A DNA stretch of 22,883 bases from a virus, in IMG/VR virus record IMGVR_UViG_3300030329_000303, positions 1 through 22,883 of that record; one strand, written 5' to 3'. The first letter of the stretch is position 1; every line of letters starts with the position of its first letter. Shown piece by piece: positions 13,164-21,208 of this stretch. The position numbers and the translations under genes were made by a program. The notes below the pieces were generated by a model. It searched no databases. It saw only the letters and a list, made by a program, of their open reading frames with translations, and was not told the origin of the DNA.

Positions 13164-16100
13164 TGGCTGAGATCGTTACCGGCGACCTCCCCAACGCTGA
13201 CCAACTTCCAGAGGTCAACCTTCCTGAATCCCCAATACAGGAAAGCGATGACCGCGGGCTGGTTATTACAATTTCACCTCCTAGAGAAGATGACGACATA
13301 AGCGCAGGTTATTTGAGTGCGCGTAAGGACATGAACGCCATGTCTCATCCTGCTTGGCAGGGTGCTATGGACGCTGGCATTGATCCTGGCGACACTGTCG
13401 CAGACAAGCCTATGTTTGATCGGGTAGAGACGCGCACAGACGGTGAAAGCAAATATCACGTTGGCGTTAATGACGATGATCCTTCGACCAATGTTGTCCT
13501 TATGGTTGAAGATTTTGTTGGAGATGTTGCTGCTGGAATTGGGAAAGGAGCCGTTTCTGGTTTACAGGAGGCCGGTGAGCAGATCGGTGATACGCTGACG
13601 GGTGGCTTCTGGTCGGAAAGCATAGCGCCGTGGCTGCGGGAAAATATTCCTTATCTGCCGGAAGCTAATGTCGCCACCCAAGAAATGCTGAAACCAGAAG
13701 GCACGGTGCAGGAGGTTACAGCAACCATTGCAAGCCCTCTTGCCCAGGTTGTGGCTCCCGGTTCTCTGCTGTCTAGGACGTTTCGTGCGGCGGGGATTGG
13801 TAATAGATACTTGTCAGAGGCTTTGGGTTATGGCGTGGCAGATGTTGCTGCTGTTGACCCCAAAGACACGACATTACTTGAATTAGGTATTCAGCTAATT
13901 GATGACTCATCTGAAATTAGGGAAATGCTTGAAACGAGTTTGGGCGCACAGGAAGACGAGAATGCTTTTATTGAGCGTCTCAAAAATGCTCCCAGGCGTT
14001 TCCTTGAAGGCGGTCCTGTCGGTCTGGTGTTTGAACGCGCCATCGAAGGGTTGGGCATGGCATACCGGGCTATCAAGAACAGTCCAAAATATAGGGGTGC
14101 CATCGACGTGTTTAACGAGACAGCGAAAGCGGCTCAACAAGGCACGTTCTTCAGCGGCATACCAACGCGCCCAGACGTGCCAGCTTCTGTTGGACAAATT
14201 GATGAAGCAAATAGGGTCATCGCTGACGATCTAGTCAATCGCCCAGAATTGTGGGGAGAGGATGCGCTTGACATCAACGAACGCCGTGAAATGGTTGACG
14301 CGATGTTGCGTGGTGAACGTTTTGAAGGTGATGAATGGGTGGCGCAGCTATTTAATGACCATGCAGAAAGACTAAGCATCGAACAAGCAGAACCAGCCCC
14401 AGTTTTCTATTCCGCCGTTGCCAATGCCGTTGATGCCCTGCCAATGGACAAGGGCAACGCTTCGCAGATGCGCGCCATGATTGCCAAGTCGGCAGAGGTC
14501 AAGCCAGAGGAGATGGCGTGGATCGGCCTCGATGATTTCTTAGCTGGCAAGAAGTCTGTGTCCAAGCAAGAGATCAAAGAGTTTGTTGATGCCAATCAGG
14601 TGCGAGTTGAGGAAGTGGTAAAATCGGATGATGCTTCTATTTTTGAATTCGCTAAGGGCAGTACGGCTGATGAAATACAATTAGTCGTTAATAATGATGA
14701 ACAATTATACCAAAGCGCCAATGTAATTAATCCATTAATTGAGAAACTCAGAAATGCACCATCTGAAAGATATGATGATGTTGCGACTGAATTAGGAGAT
14801 GCTCTTGTTGATGCTGGAATTGACCCAACAATGGCGCAGAAGATGGTTTTTGATGATTTTGAATTTAACGTACAACACGGCATAAGAAATCAGAAAGGAG
14901 AAACAAAGTTCTCCGACTACACCCTCCCCGGCGGCGAGAACTACCGTGAAGTCCTGTTGCGGTTGCCAGACACAGAAATTCCAAGTTATACGCCAGATGA
15001 TGTTATTCCAATTCGCGCTGGCGAAGATATGTATGCAACTGATCCAGAAAGGTTTTGGTATTTCAAAACACCTGACAATGTTTTCCAAATATTAAAGTCG
15101 GAACATCCAACGGAACTTTCAGCGCAACAATATATTTTGAAAACAAAACAGCCTTCTATGGGAAAATATTTATCTCAAAACTTTACAGGCGGCCACTATG
15201 ACGAGTCCAACGTCCTCGCCCATATGCGCTTGAATGACCGCACTGGTCCTGACGGCGAAAAGATATTGTTCGTTGAGGAGATACAGAGCGATTGGCATCA
15301 GAAAGGGCGCAAGCAAGGTTATCGTGACGAAAAAGCTGTAAATGAGTTTGAACAGTACAGCCGTGAATTAGCAGAAAAATACAATCTGAACCCTAATCAC
15401 AATCTCGCAATGCACAGAACCCTGTCAGGGATGGATGACGCTGAAGTAGCGAAGTATGAAGAATTGCAACAGCGTGTGTATCAAAGCACTGGCAATGCTG
15501 GCGTACCAGACGCCCCCCTCAAAAAGACATGGCATGAGATGTCCTTCCGCCGCATAGCGCGGATGGCAGCAGAAGAAGGCTATGACGCGATTGCGTGGAC
15601 ACCCGGCAAGTTGCAAGCGGAGCGGTATGATTTGAGTAAGCAGATTAGTCGAATTGAATTGCGCTCAACCAGCGGCGGCGTTGGGAAAGCATCTGAAAAC
15701 GTTGGCGATGCAACAATGCTTGTAGCTAACGACATAAATGGCAACCGGGTTTTGCAAGAAATGATTAATGATCCAGAAGACCTTGCAGAACACATAGGCA
15801 AAGAAGCTGCCGACAAACTATTAAACGCCGACGGAGTTCACACAGACATAGCCGGTATGGGCAGCTTCGTCAGATCACTTGAAGGCAATAACCTTTCAAT
15901 CGGCGGCGAAGGCATGAAAGGCTTTTATGACAAGATGCTGAAGGGCTATGCCTCAAAGTGGGGCAAGAAGTTCGGGGCCAAGGTTGGGGTGACTGACCTT
16001 GTTTCAACGCAACGGGTGCAGGGCGAAGCAATAAACACAGGCGTGGCTCCAAACGACATGACTGATGGTCAGCTTTTGGATGAGTTAGGTTATTCGGAAA

Positions 16101-16246
16101 CAGCAGAAGTTAAAACGAAAGTCTGGACCCTGCCCGTCACCAAGAAGATGCGCGACAGTGTGCTAGGAAAAGGCGTTGCAACATTCGGCGCGGCTGGCGT
16201 TGCGGCTGGTTTAAACAATCAAGAGGCTCAACTTAATGGCAACTGA
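13163..16246 (+). CDS. Large ejection protein with polyvalent-protein-type domain
   Basis: This 1027-residue protein has an acidic disordered N-terminus, a helical middle (about 110-470) and a composite C-terminal domain. Blocks in order are FSDYTLPGGENYREVLLRLP (583-602), YDESNVLAHMRLNDRTGP (681-698), FVEEIQSDWHQKGRKQGY (703-720), TWHEMSFRRIARMAAEEGYD (789-808) with AIAWTPGKLQAERYDLS, and the closing LPVTKKMRDSVL. This series is widespread in large polyvalent-type proteins of phages and mobile elements; its reaction is unknown to me, though E-IQSDWHQ with conserved polar residues looks catalytic. Position suggests delivery into the host with DNA. GGAGG precedes the ATG. DNA around 14620-15190 is clearly AT-richer than its surroundings. 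Structural versus early-acting effector role is open. Confidence 0.75.
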   Translation: MAEIVTGDLPNADQLPEVNLPESPIQESDDRGLVITISPPREDDDISAGYLSARKDMNAMSHPAWQGAMDAGIDPGDTVADKPMFDRVETRTDGESKYHVGVNDDDPSTNVVLMVEDFVGDVAAGIGKGAVSGLQEAGEQIGDTLTGGFWSESIAPWLRENIPYLPEANVATQEMLKPEGTVQEVTATIASPLAQVVAPGSLLSRTFRAAGIGNRYLSEALGYGVADVAAVDPKDTTLLELGIQLIDDSSEIREMLETSLGAQEDENAFIERLKNAPRRFLEGGPVGLVFERAIEGLGMAYRAIKNSPKYRGAIDVFNETAKAAQQGTFFSGIPTRPDVPASVGQIDEANRVIADDLVNRPELWGEDALDINERREMVDAMLRGERFEGDEWVAQLFNDHAERLSIEQAEPAPVFYSAVANAVDALPMDKGNASQMRAMIAKSAEVKPEEMAWIGLDDFLAGKKSVSKQEIKEFVDANQVRVEEVVKSDDASIFEFAKGSTADEIQLVVNNDEQLYQSANVINPLIEKLRNAPSERYDDVATELGDALVDAGIDPTMAQKMVFDDFEFNVQHGIRNQKGETKFSDYTLPGGENYREVLLRLPDTEIPSYTPDDVIPIRAGEDMYATDPERFWYFKTPDNVFQILKSEHPTELSAQQYILKTKQPSMGKYLSQNFTGGHYDESNVLAHMRLNDRTGPDGEKILFVEEIQSDWHQKGRKQGYRDEKAVNEFEQYSRELAEKYNLNPNHNLAMHRTLSGMDDAEVAKYEELQQRVYQSTGNAGVPDAPLKKTWHEMSFRRIARMAAEEGYDAIAWTPGKLQAERYDLSKQISRIELRSTSGGVGKASENVGDATMLVANDINGNRVLQEMINDPEDLAEHIGKEAADKLLNADGVHTDIAGMGSFVRSLEGNNLSIGGEGMKGFYDKMLKGYASKWGKKFGAKVGVTDLVSTQRVQGEAINTGVAPNDMTDGQLLDELGYSETAEVKTKVWTLPVTKKMRDSVLGKGVATFGAAGVAAGLNNQEAQLNGN

Positions 16247-19055
16247 TCCCCTTGCACTTGCATCCACTCCAACGGAAACCCCAGCCCCGGCCTTACAACC
16301 GGGGTTTTTTGATGGGCAACTGGTAGCACCGCCGACGCCTCCTGGCGCAGTGACAGAAGGCCCGATTGAGGAAGTTGAGGTCGCCGGTTGGGGTAAAGCC
16401 ATTAAAAGCACTCTGGATGCTATAGATATAATTAAAAAGCATGAAGAGTCACAGGCGGGTAAAGCGCCAGAAGATATAGAGCCGTTTAAGCGCTCCACGC
16501 CAAGGAAGCGCGAGCAAAAACCAAACGTCATTGATGAGGACGCACCAGAGCCTGTGGAGGTCGATCCAGCTACGGCGCAGGTTGTTCAGACCCCAGAAGG
16601 CGCGACAGCCGCACAGGTGCCTGTTGACGCGGCGAAGATTGCGGACACGTTTGAACAGTATCAGCGGTTCACAACAGATACGCCTTTCTCTGCGCTTGAC
16701 GATTTTAATGCTCACAAGATCGGCAGCGAACAGGATGTCCTTGCTGTCATAGCCGCGCATTCAGAAAAGTACCGTGGTCAGATTGATGACGCCACAGGTG
16801 GTGTTATCAGTCAGAAGGTCACTCGACACATGGCTGATCTGGTTGGCATGAACCAGGGCAAGCTTATGAAGCGCCTCATTTCTGGCAACCTTTTACGCAA
16901 TACAAGCCCTGGCGAACTAAGCGCAAACATGCTTGCGGCTAGGGATCTACTACTATCATCAGCGCAGGAAAGCGACAGGCTTGCCCGTCTGGTTGCGGAC
17001 GGGAACTCTCAGGCAATCGCAGATGCGGGTTTTGAGAGTGCGGAAGAAGTTGCTGTTGCTATGCAAAGACAATTTGCTTTGCACGCAATGATCCAAGCGC
17101 AGGTCAAAGGGGCGCAGACTGAAATAGCCAGAACGCTCGCCAGCTTTAACGTTCCCGCTGCTGGTGATGCGTTACGGAATAAGGCTATGGGTGACATTCT
17201 CAACGCTCAAAGAGATACGCCTTCAGCCAAGTTACAGGCGGCGATGTATTTGGAAATTGATGACCCGATACAACGGTTACGGTTTCTGGATAAAAGTTTT
17301 GGAGCCAAAACCCATGAAGCAATTTATGAGGGATGGATCAATGCGCTGCTTTCGAGCCCCGTAACGCATACGGTCAATCTTGTCGGGAACCTTATGTATT
17401 CTGCCGGTCAAATCCCGACGCGCACGATGGCGGCGATGATGGGACACATGCGCCGTCAAGGTATTCTTAAAGGTGGCGATGATCGAGGCGTGATGTTGGG
17501 TGACGATGCTGCCGCCATGATGGGATATGTCATGTCCATGAAGGATGCTTTTAAACTCGCAGGAAAAGCGTTTCTTGACCCGTCTGGAGAAATTGTTGCC
17601 AAGCTAGAGCCTGGGAAGAAGTTCCGGCCCAACGCCTTTTCCGCCGAGCAGTTTCAGGCAAGGGGCATGATGGGTCACATTGTTGATTATGCAGGCCACG
17701 CTTTCACGCTTGGTCGGCTTCCCACGCGCTCTCTGGTCTTTGGGGATGTGTTCTTCAAAGTAATGACGCAACGGATGAACCTCTATTCTCAGGCGTTCTC
17801 CAGGGCGTCACGCGAAGGCATTTCAGATAACCGTGAATTTGCAGAAGCGGTTGCCGACTACATCACAAACCCAACCAAGGAAATGCAGGAGGCGGCGATT
17901 GATGAGGGACGCCTTGTCACGTTCCAGAGTGATCTGGGTGAATATGGCAAATCAATCCAGACGCTTGGTACACATCCTGTTATTCGTTGGTTCCTGCCGT
18001 TTGTTAAGACGCCTGCCAACATTATCAACCGAGCATGGGATCATACGCCGTTTTCTATGGTCTGGGGAGATTATAAGGCGGCAATAAAAGCAGGCGGCGA
18101 AAAGGCTGACATGGCAAGGGCAAGAGTTGCTATGGGAACAGCAGCAATGGGTGGCGTTGCGCTTGCCGCGCATAATGGATTGATCACCGGGGGCGGTCCT
18201 TCGGACCCCAAGCTAAGAGCAAACCTGGAGCGCCAAGGCTGGCAACCCTACTCGATCAAGTTCGGTGACACTTATGTCAGCATTAAAAGGCTTGAACCGT
18301 TTAGCACCATCATAGGTCTTGCGGCTGATCTTACAGAGATTGCCACGCAAGGAGATGAGACAAAGACAGCAGAAGCCGCCGCGGCTTTAGGTATGGCGTT
18401 CTCCAAGAACGTAACATCAAAGACGTGGATGACGGGCTTGTCCAATCTGCTTGAGGCAATTGAAAACCCAGATCGTTATGGCGCGAAAACGATTGAAAGT
18501 TTGGTTCGCACAATTATCCCGCGTGGCCTTGCCCAAGTGGAGAAGATGAAAGACCCGAAGAAACGATATATAAGAGATCTGGTTGACGCCATTAAGCAGG
18601 ACGTGCCGGGTTGGTCATCAAGTTTGCCAGCGAAATTGAACACCTGGGGCGAGCCCGTGGTTTTTCAATCAACGAGTTTGATCAACCCATTTTACACATC
18701 TGAATGGAAGCCTAATCCCCTCGATACGGAACTGGACCGCCTAAAGACGGGGTTTTCTCCTTTGCCAGAAACGATACCGGGTTCAGGAGGCCAGTTGCTT
18801 CTTGACCCATGGGAATATCACGATTTTGCAGAGCTAGCAGGAAAGACTGCCAAGGCTGATCTCGAGAAGGAAATCAAAGAAGATAAGTACAAGAAAAGCA
18901 ATGACCTCGTAAGAGAGATGCGAATTAAATCAGTTTATAACGCCGCCAAGGCAAAGGCGTGGAGTTTCATATTAAATAAGTCTAGCCATTCAGAAGGTCT
19001 AAAAGACGTTCTCAGAAAGATGAAACGACAACGTAAGCAGGAGTTATCGCAATGA
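16236..19055 (+). CDS. Large internal virion protein (gp16-like position)
   Basis: This 939-residue protein begins with a proline-rich, probably disordered segment (to about 125), followed by a helical body. Recognisable blocks common to large podovirus ejection proteins are INALLSSPVTHTVNLVGN (369-386), VFFKVMTQRMNLYSQAFSRA (505-524), WFLPFVKTPANIINRAWD (584-601) and WQPYSIKFGDTYVSIKRLEPF (668-688). A small-residue hydrophobic stretch (about 629-650) could span a membrane. The order suggests the T7 gp16 role in lining the DNA channel, but I see no transglycosylase motif. GAGG lies before the ATG and the start overlaps the previous gene by 11 bases. A terminator-like hairpin lies inside codons 17-25, and no later in-frame start is credible. 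Confidence 0.75.
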   Translation: MATDPLALASTPTETPAPALQPGFFDGQLVAPPTPPGAVTEGPIEEVEVAGWGKAIKSTLDAIDIIKKHEESQAGKAPEDIEPFKRSTPRKREQKPNVIDEDAPEPVEVDPATAQVVQTPEGATAAQVPVDAAKIADTFEQYQRFTTDTPFSALDDFNAHKIGSEQDVLAVIAAHSEKYRGQIDDATGGVISQKVTRHMADLVGMNQGKLMKRLISGNLLRNTSPGELSANMLAARDLLLSSAQESDRLARLVADGNSQAIADAGFESAEEVAVAMQRQFALHAMIQAQVKGAQTEIARTLASFNVPAAGDALRNKAMGDILNAQRDTPSAKLQAAMYLEIDDPIQRLRFLDKSFGAKTHEAIYEGWINALLSSPVTHTVNLVGNLMYSAGQIPTRTMAAMMGHMRRQGILKGGDDRGVMLGDDAAAMMGYVMSMKDAFKLAGKAFLDPSGEIVAKLEPGKKFRPNAFSAEQFQARGMMGHIVDYAGHAFTLGRLPTRSLVFGDVFFKVMTQRMNLYSQAFSRASREGISDNREFAEAVADYITNPTKEMQEAAIDEGRLVTFQSDLGEYGKSIQTLGTHPVIRWFLPFVKTPANIINRAWDHTPFSMVWGDYKAAIKAGGEKADMARARVAMGTAAMGGVALAAHNGLITGGGPSDPKLRANLERQGWQPYSIKFGDTYVSIKRLEPFSTIIGLAADLTEIATQGDETKTAEAAAALGMAFSKNVTSKTWMTGLSNLLEAIENPDRYGAKTIESLVRTIIPRGLAQVEKMKDPKKRYIRDLVDAIKQDVPGWSSSLPAKLNTWGEPVVFQSTSLINPFYTSEWKPNPLDTELDRLKTGFSPLPETIPGSGGQLLLDPWEYHDFAELAGKTAKADLEKEIKEDKYKKSNDLVREMRIKSVYNAAKAKAWSFILNKSSHSEGLKDVLRKMKRQRKQELSQ
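16285..16310 (+). terminator. Intragenic intrinsic-terminator-like hairpin
   Basis: CCCCGG (16285-16290) and CCGGGG (16299-16304) pair around an eight-base loop and are followed at once by six T (16305-16310). This is about 50 bases inside the last ejection gene and about 40 bases past the preceding stop. It could terminate part of the transcripts of the upstream gene. Translation by ribosomes starting at 16236 would be expected to suppress it. Confidence 0.65.
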
Positions 19056-19750
19056 CCCTTTCATCGACCACAACATCCGTCAGCTATACCGGCAACGGAT
19101 CGACAACAAGTTTTGCGGTGACTTTTCCGTTCCTTGGTACGGGCTCAACGGCAGAGCTCACGGTTGTTGAGCGCACGATTGCGACAGGCGCAGAGGTTAC
19201 AAAGGATTACAGCACCCATTACACGGTGACGGGTGGCAGTGGAAGCACGGGAACTGTGGTTGCTGGATCTGCGCCAGCCGACACTGTGCAATGGCATATT
19301 AGAAGAAACACAACGACGACCCAGACTGTTGACTATGTCACAAACGATCCCTTTCCTGCCGACACACATGAAATAGCCTTGGATCGTTTAGCCATGGCCG
19401 CGCAGGAGCGTGATGGAGACATAGCGCAGACGTTCAAATACCCCGATACTTACACCGGTGGCGCATCGAACCTAATGCCAGAGCCTTCTGCATCAAAAAT
19501 TTTAGCCTGGAACTCTGACGCTAACGCGCTGGAAAACACAGACGGCAGGGTTGTAAGCACAAGCGCGACAGCCAGTGGCTTGAGTGCCGGTGCAAGTCCT
19601 ACAGTCAGCGTTAGTTTTACTGCATCAAGCGGTGCCCTGGCATTTACCTTTGGTATTCCAGCCGGTGCAACCGGCAGTACCGGCGCGGCTGGCAGTGATG
19701 GTGAAGTATCTGAAGCGACAGCGGTTGCGCTTGCCATAGCGTTAGGCTGA
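19052..19750 (+). CDS. Short tail fibre with T7-type N-terminal domain and collagen-like end
   Basis: This 232-residue protein carries the virion-attachment domain of T7 gp17-like fibres (Phage_T7_tail family). SVSYTGNGSTTSFAVTFPF (9-27), a TVTGGSG turn, VQWHIRRNTTTTQTVDY and the helical block FPADTHEIALDRLAMAAQER (102-121) are the hallmarks. A beta region follows, then four G-X-Y collagen-like triplets (GATGSTGAAGSDGE, about 207-220) and a short hydrophobic end (EATAVALAIALG). T7 gp17 has 553 residues, so this is a base-only fibre without a receptor-binding shaft and tip. The collagen triplets may zip the trimer or link to the proteins encoded next. AGGAG precedes the ATG, which overlaps the previous stop (ATGA). 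Confidence 0.87.
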   Translation: MTLSSTTTSVSYTGNGSTTSFAVTFPFLGTGSTAELTVVERTIATGAEVTKDYSTHYTVTGGSGSTGTVVAGSAPADTVQWHIRRNTTTTQTVDYVTNDPFPADTHEIALDRLAMAAQERDGDIAQTFKYPDTYTGGASNLMPEPSASKILAWNSDANALENTDGRVVSTSATASGLSAGASPTVSVSFTASSGALAFTFGIPAGATGSTGAAGSDGEVSEATAVALAIALG

Positions 19751-19755
19751 TCAGG

Positions 19756-19769
19756 GGGGAAGCATCCCC
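19756..19769 (+). promoter_or_regulatory. Short GGGG/CCCC hairpin before a ribosome site
   Basis: GGGG and CCCC enclose AAGCAT in the 33-base gap after the fibre gene, just upstream of the AAAGGAG site for the next gene. No T-run follows. It may shape translation initiation or be incidental. Confidence 0.35.
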
Positions 19770-19783
19770 GAAAGGAGTAGAAA

Positions 19784-20134
19784 ATGGCAAACACGTTTAA
19801 AGTAGCAACAAGGGCATCAGTCGATCATAGCAGCGCCGACACGATCTACACCGTGCCGTCGAGTACAACTACGGTGATTCTTGGCATGACTATCTGCAAC
19901 CGACACAGCGCGGCAACGGACATCGATGTGATCCTTGTGTCAGACACGGCTGGCGGCAATCCAAACACAAACGCCAATGTTTATCTTTTAAAGGACACGT
20001 CGATCCCTGCCGGTTCAACGCTGGAGGTTTTTGCTGGGCAGAAGATCGTCTTGCAAACGACGGATAGCATCACCGCTCAAGCGGCTGCGAATGACTATAT
20101 CGACATCAGCCTGAGTTTCATGGAGATTACCTGA
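19784..20134 (+). CDS. Small beta-rich virion-associated protein
   Basis: This 116-residue protein has alternating polar and hydrophobic strands and no charged helices: TIYTVPSSTTTVILGMTICNR (26-46), TDIDVILVSD, ANVYLLKDTSIPAGSTLEVF and DYIDISLSFMEIT at the end. The layout is that of a compact beta sandwich such as those on phage fibres or decorating virions. I recall similar small proteins near tail-fibre genes in marine phages but cannot name a family. AAAGGAG lies at good spacing, and the stop is one base from the next ATG. The likely role is a tail-fibre or head-surface component, inferred from fold pattern and position. Confidence 0.75.
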   Translation: MANTFKVATRASVDHSSADTIYTVPSSTTTVILGMTICNRHSAATDIDVILVSDTAGGNPNTNANVYLLKDTSIPAGSTLEVFAGQKIVLQTTDSITAQAAANDYIDISLSFMEIT

Positions 20135-20135
20135 T

Positions 20136-20867
20136 ATGCCATTTTTAGGATCACAAAAAAGAATGATAGGGGGCTTGGTCGGGACCACAGACATCGATGA
20201 TCTGGCCATCACGTCGGCAAAATTAGCTAGTGCCGTGTCTTTCGGCTTGAAGTCACAGCAGGTTTTTACCTCGTCAGGCACTTGGACGAAGCCATCAGGA
20301 ATAACTAAAGTCAAGGTGATTGTCGTCGGTGGCGGTGGCGGTGCAGGCGGTTGTCAGTCCGTCAGCACCTATAATCCGGGTTCAGGCGGTGGCGGTGGCG
20401 GTGGCACTGCAATCGAGGTTATTGATGTCTCAAGCACATCGTCTGAAACCGTAACTGTTGGCGCTGGCGGAGCTGGTGGCGCAAGCGGCACCAACGACGG
20501 CGCGGCTGGCGGCACAAGTTCGTTTGGCTCTTTTTGTTCGGCCACTGGCGGCAGCGGCGGCGAATATGGCCGCGATACTAGCTGGGCTACCGTCCATGAC
20601 GGCGGCGCTGGCGGTGCAGGCTCTGGTGGCGACGTCAACATTGACGGACAAACTGGCGGCGATGCAAACAGTTCGTCTGGAGCGGACGTTGAGTACGGGC
20701 ATGGAGGAGGATCTTTCATGGGGCCGGGCGCTGCGCGGCCATCGTATAACCAAGGCACCGGAATCCATGCTGCCGTTTACGGCGGTGGAGGAAGCGGCAT
20801 TCGGAAGTCGTCTTCTGCGGGCGGCAACGGCCACGCTGGAATCGTAATCGTAGAGGAGTATGCGTGA
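20136..20867 (+). CDS. Glycine-rich tail adhesin (receptor-binding candidate)
   Basis: This 243-residue protein has a non-glycine N-terminal part (1-40) with TTDIDDLAITSAKLASAVS, a motif seen in fibre proteins and likely the anchor. It continues into FTSSGTWTKPSGITKVKVIVVGGGGG (cited as residues 44-69), the entry strand of glycine-rich phage adhesins. Between about 65 and 235 it holds repeated GGGG, GAGG and SGGG runs separated by short variable loops, ending with HAGIVIVEEYA. This resembles the polyglycine-sandwich adhesins of T-even-type phages (S16 gp38), where loops between polyglycine helices bind receptors. It is encoded separately from the short fibre. Two copies of a 17-base CGGTGG-type sequence lie 60 bases apart in frame. 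Confidence 0.85.
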   Translation: MPFLGSQKRMIGGLVGTTDIDDLAITSAKLASAVSFGLKSQQVFTSSGTWTKPSGITKVKVIVVGGGGGAGGCQSVSTYNPGSGGGGGGGTAIEVIDVSSTSSETVTVGAGGAGGASGTNDGAAGGTSSFGSFCSATGGSGGEYGRDTSWATVHDGGAGGAGSGGDVNIDGQTGGDANSSSGADVEYGHGGGSFMGPGAARPSYNQGTGIHAAVYGGGGSGIRKSSSAGGNGHAGIVIVEEYA

Positions 20868-21196
20868 TGAAGGCACTTATCCAAGGCACTCGCATCTGCG
20901 ATCTGGTCGATGACGATAAAACTTTTGAGGTTCACGCTGATCTCAAATGGGTAGATGTTGCCGATGGGACTACGCAGCAAGATACGTATGTCGATGGGGC
21001 TGTTGTAAAGAAGCCAGACCCGCCAACCCCGACGACATCAGAGGCCGCGATGGCCCAAATTGATTTGCTCGAAGCGCAGGTCACCCAGCGCCGTATTCGT
21101 GATGCTGGGTCTGATGATGCTGGTGGATCACAGGCCGGGCGCGATTGGATGAAAGCCCAGGAAGCGAAAATCGCCACAGAGCGTGACAAGCTCTAG
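20867..21196 (+). CDS. Putative tail-fibre accessory or assembly protein
   Basis: This 109-residue protein starts at the ATG of a TGATG junction, with GAGGAG eight bases upstream; that site is why I choose 20867 over a GTG three bases earlier. The N-terminal part (MKALIQGTRICDLVDDDKTF, then FEVHADLKWVDV) follows the pattern of small phage proteins encoded after fibre genes, in which a short beta domain ends with a helix. The C-terminal part (EAAMAQIDLLEAQVTQRRIRDA) resembles the helix-plus-RR-R pattern of tail-fibre assembly-type proteins. Similarity is by pattern only. Chaperone versus minor virion component cannot be decided. Its amber stop is in the same frame as the next gene. Confidence 0.68.
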   Translation: MKALIQGTRICDLVDDDKTFEVHADLKWVDVADGTTQQDTYVDGAVVKKPDPPTPTTSEAAMAQIDLLEAQVTQRRIRDAGSDDAGGSQAGRDWMKAQEAKIATERDKL

Positions 21197-21208
21197 GGCA
21201 GGTGTGCT

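Noticed and set aside
20369-20876. Overlapping open frames on the minus strand (and one in another plus frame) across the glycine-rich adhesin
   Set aside because: GGC/GGT-rich coding sequence has few stop codons in the other frames and produces long Pro- or Ala-rich shadows. The glycine-rich frame has the ribosome site, neighbours and family pattern.
19052-20876. A diversity-generating retroelement, as in BPP-1, suggested by the BPP-1-like head genes
   Set aside because: No reverse transcriptase, accessory gene, template repeat or adenine-biased variable repeat is visible near the fibre and adhesin genes within the window.
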